A stretch of 6,433 nt of DNA from DAMCAP01 sp964369265 (GTDB lineage Bacteria > Bacillota > Clostridia > Oscillospirales > Ruminococcaceae), in the NCBI GenBank assembly GCA_964369265.1, contig CAYJEV010000096.1, positions 1 through 6,433 of the forward strand, in the 5' to 3' direction. This document shows, in pieces, positions 6,381 through 6,433 of the stretch. The position numbers and the translations under genes were made by a program. Each line of letters begins with the position of its first letter. The stretch's first letter is position 1. The notes beneath the pieces were generated by a model. That model did not search any database. It saw only the letters and a list, made by a program, of their open reading frames with translations, and was not told where the DNA came from.

Positions 6381-6433
6381 TGTTCCGTCAGGTAGAGTAA
6401 AAGTTTTGCTAAATTTTTTTCAAAAAATTTCAG
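6381..6433 (+). repeat. 53-base intergenic repeat, right copy (runs off the window)
   Basis: This is the inverted counterpart of 297-349, identical at 51 of 53 positions. It lies downstream of the purL terminator, in the same orientation relative to purL as the left copy has relative to maf. The match continues to the last base of the window. The flanking twin hairpins seen beside the left copy (257-293) would therefore be expected just beyond the end, if the element is complete. Confidence 0.85.

Noticed and set aside
297..6433. Composite transposon bounded by the inverted repeats
   Set aside because: The interior holds only housekeeping genes with no transposase or integrase, and the copies sit at gene 3' ends with matching gene-relative orientation, so dispersed repeats explain them better.

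Overview
This is an AT-rich window with three intact housekeeping genes, most likely from a low-GC Firmicute of the Clostridia type. The evidence for that group is the single-chain 1233-residue PurL of the clostridial/streptococcal form, the MtaB/YqeV-type methylthiotransferase, strong AGGAG ribosome-binding sites, a sigma-A-like promoter, and several kinds of palindromic intergenic repeat. The species cannot be named from sequence alone.

Layout. Positions 1-385 contain no recognisable gene. They hold a run of palindromes and hairpins followed by one copy of a repeat. A Maf-family nucleotide pyrophosphatase lies on the minus strand (386-943). A 356-base divergent intergenic region (944-1299) carries a good promoter for the rightward genes, nested dyad symmetry, and a terminator-like hairpin pointing toward maf. 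Rightward, mtaB (1300-2580) and the fused purL (2592-6293) are separated by 11 bases and look like one transcription unit. It ends at a strong intrinsic terminator (6321-6347). A second, inverted copy of the left-hand repeat follows and runs off the window end.

The genes serve separate housekeeping roles. Maf removes non-canonical or excess nucleoside triphosphates. MtaB adds a methylthio group to the t6A-type nucleoside at position 37 of ANN-decoding tRNAs. PurL carries out the fourth step of de novo purine synthesis. No other purine gene is in the window, so purL sits outside any purine operon here and appears to be expressed from the mtaB promoter.

I found no new enzymatic or defence system. 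The most notable signal is a 53-base repeat present twice in opposite orientation, 51 of 53 bases identical. In each case it lies just 3' of a gene and is preceded by a short GCTAATGRCTAA motif. In the left copy that motif supplies the maf stop codon.
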